DNA of 27,049 nucleotides from an uncultured Eubacteriales bacterium (GTDB lineage Bacteria > Bacillota > Clostridia > Christensenellales > Borkfalkiaceae), in NCBI GenBank assembly GCA_900542935.1, contig UQPN01000026.1, positions 1 to 27,049 of the forward strand. The letters are read 5' to 3'. The notes beneath the pieces were generated by a model. It had not been told where the DNA came from and searched no databases. It saw nothing but the letters and a program-made list of their open reading frames with translations. Positions 15,542 to 23,241 of the stretch are shown piece after piece; the first letter of the stretch is position 1; every line of letters begins with the position of its first letter. Both the position numbers and the translations under genes were made by a program.

Positions 15542-15570
15542 ATTATAATCGTTTTTCTTGATCAAGTCAA
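15542..15570 (-). promoter_or_regulatory. Sigma-A promoter of the small gene-GDPD operon
   Basis: On the minus strand TTGACT (15565-15570) and TATAAT (15542-15547) are 17 bp apart, just beyond the recombinase stop codon. A 10-bp palindrome CTTGATCAAG (15557-15566) overlaps the -35 and spacer and could be an operator. Confidence 0.75.
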
Positions 15571-15599
15571 GATAAATCGCGCTTTTTTGAAAATTTTTG

Positions 15600-17285
15600 T
15601 CATTTTTTGCCCGTTTTCTCTTCAGAACGCGCATTTTTCGTTCGCCGCATAAACAAAGTTTTCGCACTTATTTCTTCTTCCTCCGCTTTTATCGTATTAT
15701 ATTTATTGTCGTACAAATACACGTCGATATGTCCGTGCGTAATCACCACTTTCTGCACCAGTTCGCGCATCACGTTCTGCCGTTGCTTTGCCGACATCTC
15801 TCTCCACGTATCCGGCAGCGTTCTCAAAAGATTGATTCTCTCTTCCAGTCCCGCCGAAATCCGCGCCTTTTCCCGCGCCGTATCAATCTCCCGCGAAATT
15901 CGTTTCATATCCGTCTGAAACGCTTGCGCCTGTTCCAGTATACTTTCGTCGCCGAACATGGTATACGTTTTCACCGCCCGCCGATACCGTTCTTCCAGCC
16001 GTTCGTATTCTTCCGACAACTGCTCGGCAATGTCTTTCGTCCGTACACAGCGATTTTTCATTTCGTCGCTGTAACGCACCGCAAATTCTAAAATTGCCCC
16101 AGATACATATGCTTCCACTACGTCGGCGTCATACGTTTCGTTGTCGCAGTCCGCGTTTATGTTCGCGATATACGGCTTGTCTTTCGCGTTGTATTTCGAA
16201 TAACAAACAAGCTTATATTGCGCTTTTCTTACATCTCGCCCGCCATTCGCGCTGCAATTATCCCCGCTTATTTCGCCGTTCGCGCCGTCATCATTTTTAC
16301 CGCCGCCGCTCATCAAAGCGCCGCCCTCGTTCGCCGCGCCCATCCCCCCTATGTTTTTGCCTTTTCCCCATTTCATATACCGCATTTTCGCGCCGCAAAC
16401 GCCGCAATATACAAGCGAAGACAGCAAAAACCGCGAACTCTGTTTCGTAACGGCACGTTCCTGTAAAATTTGTTGCGCCTTTATAAACGTTGCGTCGTCG
16501 ATAATGCGCTGATGAATCCCCTTGAATTGTTTCCCCTGAAAGGTGATTTCGCCGATATACGTGCGATTTTTCAGAATATTGAACACCAAAATATCCGATT
16601 TGAATCCGAGTGCTTCCGCAATCAGCCGCGGAGAATATTCGCGCGTATTGTACATTTCAAACGCCTTTTGCACCCGCACCGCCTCTTCGGGAACCACTTC
16701 CAGCGTATTCGTCTCTTTCGAATATTTATACCCCACGGGCGCGATTCCGCCGCCTTTCCACAGCCCGTCCAGCGCGCGTTGATACCGTCCCTGCGAAAGT
16801 TTCGCCACAATCGCGTCGTGGTCGAACTCCGCAAAAATCGACAAAATCGAAATCAAAATTCCGTACGTCTGGCGGCTTCTCGAATCGATATTATCCTTCA
16901 CGGCATAAAAATCGCACCCGAACTTATCGCAGCGTTCTTTTAAAAACTTTAAAATCAGCATCTGCGTTCTGCCGATTCTGTCCAGACTGTACGTAATCAC
17001 AAGTTTCACTCTGCCCGCTTCCATCAGGCGGTTAAGCTCGGAAAAAGCCGGGCGATCCTCGTTCATACCCGTATAACCGTCGTCCACAAACACAACGGGG
17101 TTTTTTATATCGTACGCCTGTACGTATTTTCTGATCGCGTCAAACTGAAAATCGAGTCCGTACCCGTCCTGCGCCTGCATATCGGTGGAAACGCGAAGAT
17201 AAATCGCCGTAATATCGGAAATTTCTTCGGAAATTTCGTCGTATACGGGAAAACAAAAATTTTGTTTTTTGCTTTTCTCTTTCAA
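15600..17285 (-). CDS. Large serine recombinase (site-specific integrase/excisionase)
   Basis: The 561-residue protein has a serine recombinase catalytic domain with YLRVSTDMQAQDGYGLDFQ (nucleophile Ser33) and VITYSLDRIGR. A Recombinase domain (about 170-270) follows, then a zinc ribbon (CGVC...C...C) and a C-terminal coiled coil (YERLEERYRRAVKTY). Such enzymes integrate and excise phages, IMEs and sigK-intervening elements. The start is TTG at 17283-17285 with AGGAGG eight bases upstream. Inside the zinc ribbon, between the CGVC pair and YKLVCYSKYN, lies an unusual Gly/Ala/Asn-rich insert of about 40 residues (DNA about 16240-16360). It follows two small genes and an HUH Rep gene on the same strand. 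All catalytic residues seen are intact. Confidence 0.95.
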   Translation of the reverse strand: MKEKSKKQNFCFPVYDEISEEISDITAIYLRVSTDMQAQDGYGLDFQFDAIRKYVQAYDIKNPVVFVDDGYTGMNEDRPAFSELNRLMEAGRVKLVITYSLDRIGRTQMLILKFLKERCDKFGCDFYAVKDNIDSRSRQTYGILISILSIFAEFDHDAIVAKLSQGRYQRALDGLWKGGGIAPVGYKYSKETNTLEVVPEEAVRVQKAFEMYNTREYSPRLIAEALGFKSDILVFNILKNRTYIGEITFQGKQFKGIHQRIIDDATFIKAQQILQERAVTKQSSRFLLSSLVYCGVCGAKMRYMKWGKGKNIGGMGAANEGGALMSGGGKNDDGANGEISGDNCSANGGRDVRKAQYKLVCYSKYNAKDKPYIANINADCDNETYDADVVEAYVSGAILEFAVRYSDEMKNRCVRTKDIAEQLSEEYERLEERYRRAVKTYTMFGDESILEQAQAFQTDMKRISREIDTAREKARISAGLEERINLLRTLPDTWREMSAKQRQNVMRELVQKVVITHGHIDVYLYDNKYNTIKAEEEEISAKTLFMRRTKNARSEEKTGKK

Positions 17286-17324
17286 TTTTCGCGCCTCCTT
17301 TCTCTTTATTTTTTACCGTTTGTT

Positions 17325-17513
17325 TCAGGCATTTTGCCCCGACTTCCGCTCGCCTGTCGTTGCGCCGGACAATTTTTTGCGCCTATTATACTCATCGATT
17401 TTCGAATAATACACCTCGTTTACAAGCTCGCTCACGTAGTCGCTCACGCAAATGTAGTTTTTATATTCGCTTTTTTGCAATTTTTTACCGCCCATATACA
17501 CGCTGATCGTCAT
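17325..17513 (-). CDS. Small hypothetical protein (62 aa) upstream of the recombinase
   Basis: The sequence begins MTISVYMGGKKLQKSEYKNY and continues ICVSDYVSELVNEVYYSKID. It is soluble and mixed in charge, without membrane or Cys motifs. The ATG at 17513 has a strong GGAGGAG ribosome site and overlaps the preceding small gene's stop as ATGA, so it is very likely translated. The position 39 bp ahead of the recombinase suggests a recombination directionality factor or regulator, but there is no sequence evidence for that. No family recognised. Confidence 0.7.
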   Translation of the reverse strand: MTISVYMGGKKLQKSEYKNYICVSDYVSELVNEVYYSKIDEYNRRKKLSGATTGERKSGQNA

Positions 17514-17719
17514 GAAAACTCCTCCTTTTCAAACATTTTCCGCATTTCGGATTGTTGCCGTTTTTCGCGGTTTTTAACCGCTTCCGGCGCAGGTAATGCC
17601 GCTTGAAAAGCAAATCTTAAAAAAATTTTCCGAAGTTTTTCATCCGTCCGCGTCAGTATACCGCGCCGGGCTAACTTTACGCAAGTAAAATTTTTATTAT
17701 TTTTCGTTACCGATAACAT
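17510..17719 (-). CDS. Small basic hypothetical protein (69 aa)
   Basis: The frame encodes a basic protein beginning MLSVTKNNKNFTCVKLARRG and ending with a charged helix, KNREKRQQSEMRKMFEKEEF. GGAG lies eight bases before the ATG at 17719. The stop overlaps the next gene's start as ATGA, indicating translational coupling. The 17-bp direct repeat (17681-17697) lies within its 5' end. The function is unknown; a small DNA-binding or accessory role in the element would fit its charge and position, but that is speculation. Confidence 0.6.
   Translation of the reverse strand: MLSVTKNNKNFTCVKLARRGILTRTDEKLRKIFLRFAFQAALPAPEAVKNREKRQQSEMRKMFEKEEFS
17681..17697. repeat. 17-bp direct repeat, copy 2 (copy 1 at 12860-12876)
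   Basis: GCAAGTAAAATTTTTAT is identical to the copy near the half sigG gene. Here the context TTTAC-GCAA-GTAAA (17676-17689) is itself palindromic. See copy 1 for the caveat on AT-rich chance matches. Confidence 0.45.
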
Positions 17720-17864
17720 TTTTTATTCTCCAATAATTTTCTTTTTTCCGCGCACGCTTTTTTACGAAAAAAACGGCAAAAACGCTTTGTGTAACTATAC
17801 GCAATTCCGCGCAGTTTTACTTTGTTTACATTTACGCGAAAATCACCCGATTTTTGATAAATGA

Positions 17865-17930
17865 GCGCAGAACGTACCCCTATATACAAGTCGTCGGCGC
17901 TTCGCGCCTCCGACGGGGTACGTTCTGCGC
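17865..17930. repeat. 16-bp perfect inverted repeat with nested stem
   Basis: GCGCAGAACGTACCCC (17865-17880) is the exact reverse complement of 17915-17930. The 34-bp interior contains a second stem, CGTCGG (17892-17897) with CCGACG (17910-17915), closed by a CGC-TTC-GCG tip. Neither strand has a T-run after the stem, so it is not an ordinary terminator. It lies between rep and the small genes, where a single-strand origin or recombination site would fit. Confidence 0.8.
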
Positions 17931-17997
17931 ACCCGACTTCACTCTTTTACATACCGATTTTCGGCTATTTTGCTCTATCCGCAACTTCGCCGAAACC

Positions 17998-18061
17998 GCC
18001 CGCAAATCGCGTTGTTCGCCGCTAAACCGCTTGGCGAAACAACGCGATATTTTTTGCGGGC
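17998..18061. repeat. Long imperfect hairpin downstream of rep
   Basis: The left arm (17998-18020) begins GCCCGCAAATCGCGTTGTT and pairs with the right arm (18033-18061), which carries AACAACGCGAT and TTTGCGGGC. One single-base bulge and one bulge of about 5 bases interrupt the pairing; the loop is 12 bases. About 22 base pairs form. It begins 30 bp after the rep stop codon. No T-run follows, so a single-strand initiation structure is as plausible as a terminator. Confidence 0.75.
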
Positions 18062-18090
18062 CGGCGTTTTTCGCCTGTGGTTTTCGCATA

Positions 18091-19149
18091 TCATTCGGGC
18101 GGCTTTACGTTTCCTTGTATTTCCGCCAACGCTTCCTGCGGATTGTTTTCGTCTACCTTCACAATGATTCCCGTCTTATCTTCCGCGATCCGACACCCCG
18201 AAAACGCGATATATTGATTTTCCGTGTAATCCGATTCGCCTATTAAATCTTCCTCGCTCATCCAGCCTTGAATGCTTTCGGGGCAGTTTCTCGAAGACAT
18301 CGCCTTGCCGCCTTTATTCAGGTATTTCAGCACGTAATTGTACGCCAGATGCTTGAACGGCATACATATTTCTTCCACGTCCGAACGACCGAATTTCTCG
18401 TTGAATTCCGTATTCGACGTCGTTTCTACCATGCGTTTTCTGTTCGTGTTGTAACTTTTCTCTTTCACGAGTTCGCCCGGCATCGTGCCTTGCGGTATGT
18501 ACATCAGTGCGTGAAAATGCAACCGCTTTTCGCCGTTTATTCCTTCCCACACGCCGTAATATTTCCAGCCGTTCCGTCTTACTTTGTTTTTCAGATATGC
18601 CCGTAATTTATTATAAAATTCTTTTGCCGTCAGTTTTTCATCCGAGTATGTGAATGTTACAAAATAATTAAAGCCGTTCAGATTACATTTTCTCATCGCC
18701 CGACGTATTCTGCTTTTTTCGTTCTGCCGTTTCCGTTCCAGATTCTGATCCACAAACGCCGCCGCGTACTTTCTGCCCGCGTGATAGGGAAGCATTGCTT
18801 CTATCAATAATTCCCGACGTCTTTTCTTCGGCTCGTGTTGCCAGATTTCATAAAACTTATCGAATACCGTTCGCAACGGCATTTTTTCTGTTACGGGCGG
18901 GGTAACGGCTATATTTTCGGTAGGCGGCTTCACGGAATTTTTCTTTTCCGCGACGGGATTTTCTGCCGCATGCTTTGCCTTTTCAAACGACGATACGTCC
19001 GCTTCCACGATTTTATCGATATACGCGCGGCGTTTCCGTTTGGCATATCTTCGCGGCGGATCGGCCTGAAAAATATTATGACCGCCGTCGTTCGTCAGCT
19101 TGCCGTGCAATATACGCCATTTTTGTTCTTCCTGTTTATTTTCCTGCAT
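18091..19149 (-). CDS. HUH-type rolling-circle replication initiator protein
   Basis: The 352-residue protein carries the three HUH endonuclease motifs in order: motif I FVTFTYSD (163-170), motif II HFHAL with metal-binding H211 and H213, and motif III YVLKYLNKG with probable catalytic Tyr272 and Lys275. Proteins of this kind nick one DNA strand at an origin and stay bound to its 5' end. The spacing and RLHFHALMYIP resemble the REP ORF2/G2P-like group found in phages and small mobile elements more than plasmid pC194 Rep. The first 90 residues are charged and of unknown role. The ATG at 19149 has a strong GGAGG. The C-terminal 60 residues have no recognised domain. It is the first gene of the putative element. 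Confidence 0.85.
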   Translation of the reverse strand: MQENKQEEQKWRILHGKLTNDGGHNIFQADPPRRYAKRKRRAYIDKIVEADVSSFEKAKHAAENPVAEKKNSVKPPTENIAVTPPVTEKMPLRTVFDKFYEIWQHEPKKRRRELLIEAMLPYHAGRKYAAAFVDQNLERKRQNEKSRIRRAMRKCNLNGFNYFVTFTYSDEKLTAKEFYNKLRAYLKNKVRRNGWKYYGVWEGINGEKRLHFHALMYIPQGTMPGELVKEKSYNTNRKRMVETTSNTEFNEKFGRSDVEEICMPFKHLAYNYVLKYLNKGGKAMSSRNCPESIQGWMSEEDLIGESDYTENQYIAFSGCRIAEDKTGIIVKVDENNPQEALAEIQGNVKPPE

Positions 19150-19412
19150 TTTTACCTCCGATCCTTTGATTTTTCGCTATTGTATCATTAAAATACGAAC
19201 GGTTTTGTCGTATTTAAAAATTTTCTTTAAATTTTTCTCCCACTTATCCAACTACACGAAAATGAAAAACGTGGTGGTCGTTTCGATTATTTCACAAACT
19301 TTTTCCAATACGTAAATTTTTTATCTCTCACTACTTAGAGAATTTTCAAATAGTCGTGTGGGCGTTCCAAGAAATATTTCACTCAAATTTCATAATTCAT
19401 GAAAAAGACAAT
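19150..19412. other. AT-rich non-coding DNA upstream of rep
   Basis: No gene is supported. Short palindromic stretches occur, and a weak TACAAT -10-like sequence lies close to rep on the minus strand without a good -35. It may contain the rep leader or replication origin. Confidence 0.4.
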
Positions 19413-19607
19413 AAAAAAAGACGTACTATTCCATAACTTAAAAAGTTACTTCGTAGTGCGCCGCTGCTTGCCATTGTGCGACAAGAAATCTTTACTCTGG
19501 GTTCGTCACCGTTGCGGACACTTTCCTATCCGCACATTCTGATTAACGAATAATTCTATAAAATTGTTGTAAAAACAAAATAAAGCATGTCCCTGATTTT
19601 GTTTTAT
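19413..19607 (-). ncRNA. Possible structured non-coding transcript upstream of rep
   Basis: A consensus-like promoter (19614-19642) would start transcription near 19607 on the minus strand. The next 195 nt have no open frame with a ribosome site. They contain hairpins: AAAACAAAAT/ATTTTGTTTT (19572-19605), TCCGCA/TGCGGA (19513-19534), and TAACTT-AAA-AAGTTA (19434-19448). The last is followed by a run of seven T residues on the minus strand (19413-19419), which could end the transcript. I recognise no known RNA family. It could instead be the rep leader or an origin region. Confidence 0.35.
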
Positions 19608-19613
19608 ACACCT

Positions 19614-19642
19614 ATTATATACCCTCCGCTTTAAAAAGTCAA
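19614..19642 (-). promoter_or_regulatory. Sigma-A promoter in the non-coding region upstream of rep
   Basis: On the minus strand TTGACT (19637-19642) and TATAAT (19614-19619) are separated by 17 bp. It lies 39 bp beyond the stop codon of the polysaccharide operon and reads toward rep, whose start is 465 bp away. Confidence 0.75.
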
Positions 19643-19680
19643 ACGTTTGTTCGTATATTTTAGAAAATTTTTTTAAATTT

Positions 19681-20880
19681 TCATAATTTCAGTTCTTCCA
19701 ATAATTTTTTTGCCCGCTCTTGTTCTTCAGTTGTTATATTTTGATTCACTTTGATTTCGTTCATCGCGGCTTTCCTTCCGCCGCAAAACAATATTCTGCA
19801 CCATCGCCGCACCTGATAAAACGGAAACAATATCGGACATTTTTTCAACGACGGATAATATACCGCCATATCTTTATACGAAAGAAATATGCGGCTCATC
19901 AGATGTCTGAATTTTCCGCCCTTTTTATTTTGCGACATTGCAAGGTTTTGTTTGAGCGTTCCGTATACTCCGCCTTGCAAAATATAATCCTCCATTTCCT
20001 GCGTAATTTCGTTGTATTCTTTGTTCCCGAACCACGCCGCCGCCAGATTTTCCGCTTCTTCCGAAAATTTTAAGAGCTCACCGTCAGACAATAATTTGTT
20101 CCGCTTATTTGTATTGCCGGTATTTACGCGATTATACAGCCACAAATCGGCAAACGGTCTTATTCCACACCCACCGTGAATAAAATGTTTTGCCATATGC
20201 GCTATATGATAGTAATAAAACATCTCGTCGTTCATAGCGTGCCGGCTTGTTCCGTTTATCGGTTGCACGTAATTCCATACCAGCTGCAGCGGAATATCCG
20301 CCTTACTCACCACATCGCTTTCGATAAGCGAAAAATGCAGTTCGAGATGCACGCCGTTTTCAGAATACATTTTTATATCGTGCGATGTTTTTTCTCCGCT
20401 TGTATATTTTAACGAATCGCATAAAGTCCGGACGGCAAAATTCAAATCTTCCTCCCGCACTAAAATATCTATATCGCAACTTGTTCTCATCCACGGCTCG
20501 GGATAATACTTGCGTATTACCGAACCTTTCAACGGAATAAACGGTATTTCAGCTTCTTCCAGCGTTTCTTTCAGCCGTTCCAGCTCGTAATTGATATTTT
20601 CGTAGCGATACACCGCCGTAAAAATCTGCTCGTAGAATTTTTCTTTGACTTTCGCTATCGCCGCCCGCTCGTTTTCATCTATATCGGCAGGCAAGTTTTC
20701 AAAAACGCCGCTTTTATTCAGCGAGTCTCCCACCAGATGCGCCACGTCGTGCGCCTTCGAAAGCTTATATACTTCAATCAGAAACCGCGCGGAAATCTCT
20801 GGCAAAACAATTTTCTCATTCTGCCTGCAAATCTCGTATTTTATACAGTTAAACATCGTTTGCGCTACGTTTTCCATCAT
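19681..20880 (-). CDS. Nucleotidyltransferase family protein (PF14907-like)
   Basis: The 399-residue protein contains LKGSVIRKYYPEPWMRTSCDIDILVREEDL (starting near residue 117), with the D136-x-D138 pair typical of the nucleotidyltransferase fold and of the uncharacterised NTP_transf_5 family, which often lies in polysaccharide clusters. The remainder is helical (FYYYHIAHMAKHFIHGGCGIRPFADLWLYN is family-like). There are no membrane segments. It is the last gene of the polysaccharide operon, beginning six bases after the UDP-glucose dehydrogenase stop. Met2 is an equally good start, and no strong ribosome site is seen. Reaction and substrate are unknown for this family. Confidence 0.82.
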   Translation of the reverse strand: MMENVAQTMFNCIKYEICRQNEKIVLPEISARFLIEVYKLSKAHDVAHLVGDSLNKSGVFENLPADIDENERAAIAKVKEKFYEQIFTAVYRYENINYELERLKETLEEAEIPFIPLKGSVIRKYYPEPWMRTSCDIDILVREEDLNFAVRTLCDSLKYTSGEKTSHDIKMYSENGVHLELHFSLIESDVVSKADIPLQLVWNYVQPINGTSRHAMNDEMFYYYHIAHMAKHFIHGGCGIRPFADLWLYNRVNTGNTNKRNKLLSDGELLKFSEEAENLAAAWFGNKEYNEITQEMEDYILQGGVYGTLKQNLAMSQNKKGGKFRHLMSRIFLSYKDMAVYYPSLKKCPILFPFYQVRRWCRILFCGGRKAAMNEIKVNQNITTEEQERAKKLLEELKL

Positions 20881-20886
20881 CGTCGC

Positions 20887-22122
20887 TTAATCTCTGAAAT
20901 ATAAATCTCTCGTGTACACTTTTTCGCGTACGTCATCCAAGCAAGAATCGTAACGGTTTGCAATGATTACGTCGCACATTTTCTTGAAACCACCGAAATC
21001 ATGAATCACCTTGTTTTCAAAGAATGTATCTTCCTGCAAAGTCGGTTCGTAAATAACGATTTCCGCGCCCTTTGCTCGCATTCTCTTCATTACTCCTTGT
21101 ATCGAAGATTGCCGGAAATTATCGGAATTACTCTTCATTGTAAGGCGGTAAACGCCGATGACAACTTTTTTACCGGGAATTCCGTTTTCCCCGTATTCTC
21201 TGTCCTTCCCGTAGAAGCCTGCCTTTTCAAGCACTTCTTCCGCAATAAAATCTTTTCTTGTTCTGTTCGATTCGACAATCGCGGAAATCAAATTTTCCGG
21301 AACGTCCTCGAAGTTTGCACGAAGCTGCTTCGTATCTTTCGGCAAGCAATACCCGCCGTATCCGAACGAAGGATTATTATACTGAGCGCCGATGCGAGGA
21401 TCAAGACAAACGCCGTCGATGATAGACTTCGTATTCAATCCTTTCGTTTCCGCATAGGTATCGAGCTCGTTGAAATACGCCACCCGAAGCGCGAGATAAG
21501 TGTTTGCGAAAAGCTTTACCGCTTCCGCTTCGGTCGTATCCATAAACAGCGTGTCGATGTTTTCCTTTATCGCGCCTTGCTGCAACAATTCGGCAAACTT
21601 ATGTGCCATAACTTCGACTTTCTCGTTCCCTTTCGGGCAACCGACGATAATCCGGCTCGGATAAAGATTGTCGTATAAAGCCTTGGATTCTCGCAAAAAT
21701 TCGGGGCTGAAAATGATATTTTCCGTATGATATTTTTCTCTCACGCTTTTCGTGTAGCCCACGGGAATCGTCGATTTAATCACCATTACGGCGTCTTTGT
21801 TTACCGAAAGGACAAGCTCGATCACCTGCTCCACATATTTCGTATCGAAAAAGTTCTTTTTCGGATCGTAATTCGTAGGCGCGGCAATAATAACAAGTTC
21901 GGCGTTTTTATACGCCTTTGCCCCGTCCAGCGTGGCAACCAAATTCAGCTCTTTTTCGGCAAGGTATTTCTCTATGTATTCGTCCTGAATCGGACTGACG
22001 CGTTGGTTGATTTTCTCCACCTTTTCGGGGATAACGTCAACCGCCGTTACCTCATTGTGTTGCGCAAGAAGCACCGCCAACGATAACCCAACATATCCCG
22101 TTCCCGCTACCGCTATTTTCAT
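20887..22122 (-). CDS. ugd: UDP-glucose 6-dehydrogenase family protein
   Basis: The enzyme oxidises UDP-glucose to UDP-glucuronate using two NAD+. The 411-residue protein has the N-terminal Rossmann motif GTGYVG (7-12), STIPVGYT, SPEFLRESKALYDNLYPSRIIVG and the active-site block FGYGGYCLPKDTKQL with catalytic Cys259. The central helix (ANTYLALRVAYFNELD) and the C-terminal UDP-binding domain are complete. The sequence resembles short bacterial Ugd proteins more than UDP-ManNAc dehydrogenases. The start overlaps the epimerase stop as ATGA and has AAGGAG upstream. Its product would feed the adjacent UDP-glucuronate epimerase-like enzyme for an acidic exopolysaccharide. Confidence 0.93.
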   Translation of the reverse strand: MKIAVAGTGYVGLSLAVLLAQHNEVTAVDVIPEKVEKINQRVSPIQDEYIEKYLAEKELNLVATLDGAKAYKNAELVIIAAPTNYDPKKNFFDTKYVEQVIELVLSVNKDAVMVIKSTIPVGYTKSVREKYHTENIIFSPEFLRESKALYDNLYPSRIIVGCPKGNEKVEVMAHKFAELLQQGAIKENIDTLFMDTTEAEAVKLFANTYLALRVAYFNELDTYAETKGLNTKSIIDGVCLDPRIGAQYNNPSFGYGGYCLPKDTKQLRANFEDVPENLISAIVESNRTRKDFIAEEVLEKAGFYGKDREYGENGIPGKKVVIGVYRLTMKSNSDNFRQSSIQGVMKRMRAKGAEIVIYEPTLQEDTFFENKVIHDFGGFKKMCDVIIANRYDSCLDDVREKVYTRDLYFRD

Positions 22123-23213
22123 TTCGTATTCTCCTTGCAGTAAAATTCTTTATACCATTCGGCAAATTTACGTAACCCGTCGCGCAAACTTGTGTTTGGT
22201 TTGAATCCGAAATCTCTTTCAAGCGCGGATGTATCCGCATACGTTACGGGAACATCTCCAGCTTGCATCGGCACAAGTTTTTTATGCGCTTCGAAATCAT
22301 AATCTTTCGGAAGAACGCCCGCTCGCACCAATTCTTCTTGCAAAATTTGCACAAAATCAAGCAAATTTTCGGGATGATTGTTTCCGATATTGTAAATTTT
22401 GTACGGCGGAATCGGCAACCCGTCCTCCCCGTTTTTCTTTTCGGGCGCGTGCATCATCACGCGCTTTACACCTTCCACAATATCGTCCACATACGTAAAA
22501 TCGCGCTTGCAATTCCCGTAATTAAAAATCTGAATAGTTTCGCCTTTGATAAGCTTGTTCGTAAAACCGAAATACGCCATATCCGGCCGCCCCGCAGGAC
22601 CGTAAACCGTAAAGAACCGCAAACCAGTTGACGGAATGTTATACAGTTTGCTGTATGCGTGTGCAAGCAATTCGTCTGACTTTTTCGTTGCGGCGTAAAG
22701 CGAAACGGGGTTGTCCACTTTATCGTCCGTGGAATACGGAACTTTTTTATTGCTACCATATACAGAGGACGAAGAAGCATATACAAGATGCTCAACGCCC
22801 TTTACCCCGTTATCGTAAGAATGGCGGCACGCTTCGAGAATATTGTAAAAACCGATGATATTGCTTTCTATATACACGTCGGGATTTGTTATCGAATACC
22901 GAACGCCGGCTTGCGCCGCAAGATTTACAACGATATCAAACTTATATTCTGCAAAAAGCTCGTCTATAAGCCGTTTATCTGCTATATTCCCTTTAATGAA
23001 ACGCCATTTTGAGGAGCTGTTTTCGGCAAGTTTTTCGATTTCTTTTAAACGGTATTCTTTAATGGAAACGTCGTAGTAATCGTTGAGATTATCTAATCCT
23101 ACGATTGTTGCCCCGTCAACGGTTTTCAGCAATTCTTTTACAAGATTCGCCCCGATAAACCCCGCCGCCCCGGTGATAAGGATGCGTTTTTTTAAATCAA
23201 TTTCTTTTAACAT
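22119..23213 (-). CDS. NAD-dependent epimerase, probably UDP-glucuronate 4-epimerase
   Basis: This 364-residue short-chain dehydrogenase-type sugar-nucleotide enzyme has the NAD motif GAAGFIG (15-21), SSSVYG, and the catalytic Y-x-x-x-K as SLYAATKKSDELLAHAY. The blocks LRFFTVYGPAGRPDMAYFGF and GNCKRDFTYVDDIVEGV are typical of the CapI/UDP-glucuronate 4-epimerase group, which makes UDP-galacturonate. The open frame extends 18 codons further, but ATG 23211-23213 has AAGGAG six bases upstream and is the better start. Its stop overlaps the ugd start by four bases, so the two steps are coupled. Confidence 0.9.
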   Translation of the reverse strand: MLKEIDLKKRILITGAAGFIGANLVKELLKTVDGATIVGLDNLNDYYDVSIKEYRLKEIEKLAENSSSKWRFIKGNIADKRLIDELFAEYKFDIVVNLAAQAGVRYSITNPDVYIESNIIGFYNILEACRHSYDNGVKGVEHLVYASSSSVYGSNKKVPYSTDDKVDNPVSLYAATKKSDELLAHAYSKLYNIPSTGLRFFTVYGPAGRPDMAYFGFTNKLIKGETIQIFNYGNCKRDFTYVDDIVEGVKRVMMHAPEKKNGEDGLPIPPYKIYNIGNNHPENLLDFVQILQEELVRAGVLPKDYDFEAHKKLVPMQAGDVPVTYADTSALERDFGFKPNTSLRDGLRKFAEWYKEFYCKENTK

Positions 23214-23241
23214 CTTCAGCTCCTTTATGTTGATTCGGTTT

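Larger units (their letters stand above)
15600..19149 (-). mobile_element. Putative integrative rolling-circle element: rep, two hairpins, two small genes, serine recombinase
   Basis: All four frames point the same way and are surrounded by non-coding DNA. The HUH Rep supplies replication, the recombinase integration and excision, and the two large inverted repeats between rep and the small genes could be replication or recombination sites. The true ends are not located: I found no convincing direct repeat of attachment type at both sides. The non-coding DNA at 19150-19680 may also belong to it. Grouping is by context. Confidence 0.55.

Noticed and set aside
15467..15667. 66-codon minus-strand frame overlapping the end of the recombinase
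   Set aside because: It overlaps the recombinase, the promoter at 15542-15570 and the 85-codon frame, and has no ribosome site or recognisable composition.
17707..17889. 60-codon minus-strand frame ending inside the 69-aa gene
   Set aside because: It starts with TTG within the inverted repeat, has no ribosome site, and overlaps the better-supported gene.
19499..19512. GGGTTCGTCACC as a tRNA T-loop
   Set aside because: No acceptor or anticodon stem can be formed around it.
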